Of a stretch of 64,000 bases of DNA, positions 63,620-64,000 are shown in pieces. Both the position numbers and the translations under genes were made by a program. The stretch is from Taudactylus pleione (lineage: Eukaryota > Chordata > Amphibia > Anura > Myobatrachidae): NCBI GenBank assembly GCA_031769625.1, contig JAUIMM010000582.1:344501-408500 (forward strand), read 5' to 3'. Position 1 is the first letter of the stretch. Every line of letters starts with the position of its first letter. Under the pieces are notes generated by a model. It made no database searches. It had not been told where the DNA came from and was given only the letters and a program-made list of their open reading frames with translations.

Positions 63620-64000
63620 CAGGGCCGGACTGGGACTAAAAATAGTCCCTGGCATTTAAAGCACACATGCCCACCTCACGTCAGCACCTGGCTCAGACTC
63701 CTCCCCTTACTATGCCTTACTCCTCCCACTCCTTAGTCTATGCTCTTAGATATATAATTATTACAACATACAAGTTTACATTATTCTCTGTATTAAAATA
63801 AACACAACAGAGAACCTCCTGCAGGGGATTCAAACATGTGCCATAGTCAGACATCTGGTATTTGGTTGGTTCTGTTAGGTAAAGCCGGCACTTCATTGGT
63901 GTAGGTCACACACAAAGAAAAGGGAAGGTATTTTCCCAATTAACTAAGACCTATAGCTTAGCAGTTGTAGAGGATTAGTGTTCAATGTACAAGTTTTTGA
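63620..64000. mobile_element. Left end of an hAT-like element running off the window
   Basis: Starts CAGGGCCGGACTGGGACTAA, an hAT-type CAGGG terminus. The right end is outside the window. Confidence 0.45.

Overview
The window is nuclear DNA from a vertebrate, most likely an anuran amphibian. Evidence: spliced genes with GT-AG introns, a tRNA-derived SINE, many short inverted-repeat transposons of the kinds common in frog genomes, and very large minisatellite and satellite arrays. No bacterial operon, CRISPR array, rRNA gene or intact tRNA gene is visible. The species is not identifiable by reading alone.

Two protein-coding genes are supported, both on the minus strand. (1) A three-exon LY6/uPAR-family gene (9958-10024, 7006-7146, 5584-5768) encodes a 130-residue protein with signal peptide, ten-cysteine LU domain and GPI-type hydrophobic tail. 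(2) WDR5, the WD40 scaffold of MLL/SET1 histone H3K4 methyltransferases, has thirteen coding exons between 46785 and 32373. They sum to 1005 nt, or 334 residues plus stop, the same length as human WDR5. A non-coding first exon with donor at 53466 lies in a CpG-rich region with NRF1-like and CCAAT motifs. A polyadenylation signal lies at 31175-31180.

Layout. 1-3223: terminus of an hAT-like element, then a 33-bp minisatellite carrying a CCAAT box in most units. 3224-10024: LY6 gene with MITEs in its introns and flanks. 11211-11779: an hAT MITE whose interior has expanded into a 52-bp tandem array. 12191-19054: a 39-bp satellite of about 176 units with a central domain marked by a recurrent 13-bp deletion. 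19251-20932: a 43-bp array interrupted by an hAT MITE. 22119-23135: a 73-bp array. 25397-26229: a SINE split by a 502-bp foldback element. 26650-28510: a pyrimidine-rich minisatellite with an internal duplication offset by 839 bp. 31175-53600: WDR5, with minisatellites and MITEs in many introns. 54890-59510: a decayed gag-pro fragment of a Ty3/gypsy (Gmr1-like, SCAN-related) retrotransposon split by a 3270-bp hAT element with perfect 8-bp target duplications. 59519-64000: further MITEs.

The two genes show no evident functional link; WDR5 is nuclear and the LY6 protein is predicted at the cell surface. The most unusual content is the repeat landscape. One minisatellite can be seen arising from inside a transposon. 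Eight hAT-type insertions have readable 8-bp target duplications. Three unrelated minisatellites share a TGACGT core. The long open frames inside the arrays are periodicity artefacts and are not annotated as genes.
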